Assembly (NCBI GenBank): GCA_012032975.1
Contig: JAAUPU010000232.1
Span: 1-5,802, forward strand
Reading direction: 5' to 3'
DNA length: 5,802 bases
From: Caldilineaceae bacterium
GTDB taxonomy: Bacteria > Chloroflexota > Anaerolineae > Caldilineales > Caldilineaceae
Shown here: positions 5,284-5,802 of the stretch, one piece after another
Position numbering within the stretch: the first letter of the stretch is position 1
Layout of the letters: each line of letters opens with the position of its first letter
Program-made: the position numbers and the translations under genes
The notes under the pieces: generated by a model
The model's database searches: none
The model's input: the letters and a program-made list of their open reading frames with translations, nothing else
Told to the model about the DNA's origin: nothing

Positions 5284-5802
5284 CTAGAACTTGATCTTCT
5301 TGAACTCCTCCGCATATCCATAGCCGGGCGCTTCGCCACATTTGGCTGAGCGTTCGCGTATGCGCTCGTCGAGCTTGGTCTTGTCCTCGCCGACCTGGCT
5401 GACGTGGCAGGCCAGGGCAGCGATGCGTTTGTCGATGGTGTCGGTGATATCTTCCCAATGGTCGGCGTGGTCGGTCCAGAAGAGGTAGACCTCCGAGACG
5501 CGCCAGGGATCGGCGTGATTGGCCAACTGCTCCGGGAAGATGTTCCACTCGCGCGCGGCATAGATGGCGTCCAGCGCGGCATAGCCCGCGGCGCGGTGGT
5601 CTGGGTGCAGTTGGTAGTGACGCCAGGGATCGATAGCGCCGACGATGTGAGGTCGATGGCTGCGCAGGATACCCGCCAACCGGCGACGTAGATCGAGCGT
5701 GTTTTCCAGCAGCCCGTCTGGATAGCGGAGAAAGATCACCTCTTCGACGCCGAGCGCGTCCGCCGCGGCGCGTTGCTCGGCCTCGCGCTGGGCAGCCAGC
5801 CG
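5284..5802 (-). CDS. LmbE/PIG-L family deacetylase, C-terminal part (N-terminus beyond window)
   Basis: The last 172 residues of a zinc-dependent deacetylase of the family that includes MshB, BshB and PIG-L, which remove acetyl groups from N-acetylglucosamine-type sugars. Visible features are RLAAQREAEQRAAADALGV leading into EEVIFLRYPDG (the usual link after the first metal motif), RSHRPHIVGAIDP (47-59) and HPDHRAAG (66-73). In MshB the matching second histidine (here His69) binds zinc and the first (His66) assists catalysis. The AHPDD motif that supplies the other metal ligands should lie past the right edge. The frame is open to base 5802, so the internal GTG at 5739 is not the real start. 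The ending GYGYAEEFKKIKF is typical. The substrate is unknown; thiol-cofactor, lipid or antibiotic precursors are all possible in this family. No partner gene is visible. Confidence 0.88.
   Translation of the reverse strand, partial: RLAAQREAEQRAAADALGVEEVIFLRYPDGLLENTLDLRRRLAGILRSHRPHIVGAIDPWRHYQLHPDHRAAGYAALDAIYAAREWNIFPEQLANHADPWRVSEVYLFWTDHADHWEDITDTIDKRIAALACHVSQVGEDKTKLDERIRERSAKCGEAPGYGYAEEFKKIKF

Overview
The window is moderately high-G+C bacterial DNA with six protein genes and no rRNA, tRNA, insertion sequence or CRISPR array that I can see. Nothing in it fixes the taxon. The gene mix (a YceI-type lipoprotein, a GH4 glycosidase, a DapA-like and Gfo/Idh/MocA pair, a ferritin-like protein and a LmbE/PIG-L deacetylase) and the AGATTGG-type short repeats in the spacers recall Chloroflexota (Caldilinea- or Anaerolinea-like). 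That is an impression, not a proof.

Layout, left to right. (1) 1-719, minus strand: a secreted lipoprotein with a YceI domain. It runs off the left edge, and its reading frame breaks at about base 32. (2) 852-2252, minus strand: a GH4 NAD(P)- and metal-dependent alpha-galactosidase of the MelA type. It starts at TTG, has an altered cofactor-binding loop, and probably has a second frame break near base 964 that replaces its natural C-terminus. (3) 2253-2482: a 230-bp divergent promoter region with a perfect 14-bp palindrome and a candidate plus-strand promoter. (4) 2483-3385 and 3390-4415, plus strand: a DapA-superfamily lyase/aldolase and a Gfo/Idh/MocA dehydrogenase, 4 nt apart and surely co-transcribed. 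(5) 4416-4501: a convergent spacer with an inverted repeat. (6) 4502-4927, minus strand: a short ferritin-like diiron protein. (7) 4928-5283: a 356-bp spacer with several palindromes, a strong plus-oriented terminator that has no obvious gene in front of it, and a second copy of the short repeat. (8) 5284-5802, minus strand: the C-terminal part of a LmbE/PIG-L deacetylase that runs off the right edge.

The centre of the window reads as a small carbohydrate-use locus. The GH4 enzyme would free a sugar (galactose or a galacturonate-like sugar) from an alpha-linked glycoside. The Gfo/Idh/MocA enzyme would oxidise or reduce a sugar or sugar acid. The DapA-like enzyme would cleave or dehydrate a 2-keto acid intermediate. 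The exact substrates cannot be read from the sequence. Both the GH4 and the DapA-like protein keep their core catalytic residues but have lost others that are conserved in characterised relatives. These are the most interesting protein-level observations here. I did not find a clearly new multi-gene system.

There is good evidence for one single-base frame break and moderate evidence for a second, in two neighbouring minus-strand genes. Assembly indels or real decay are both possible, so exact C-termini in the first 2.3 kb should be read with caution.
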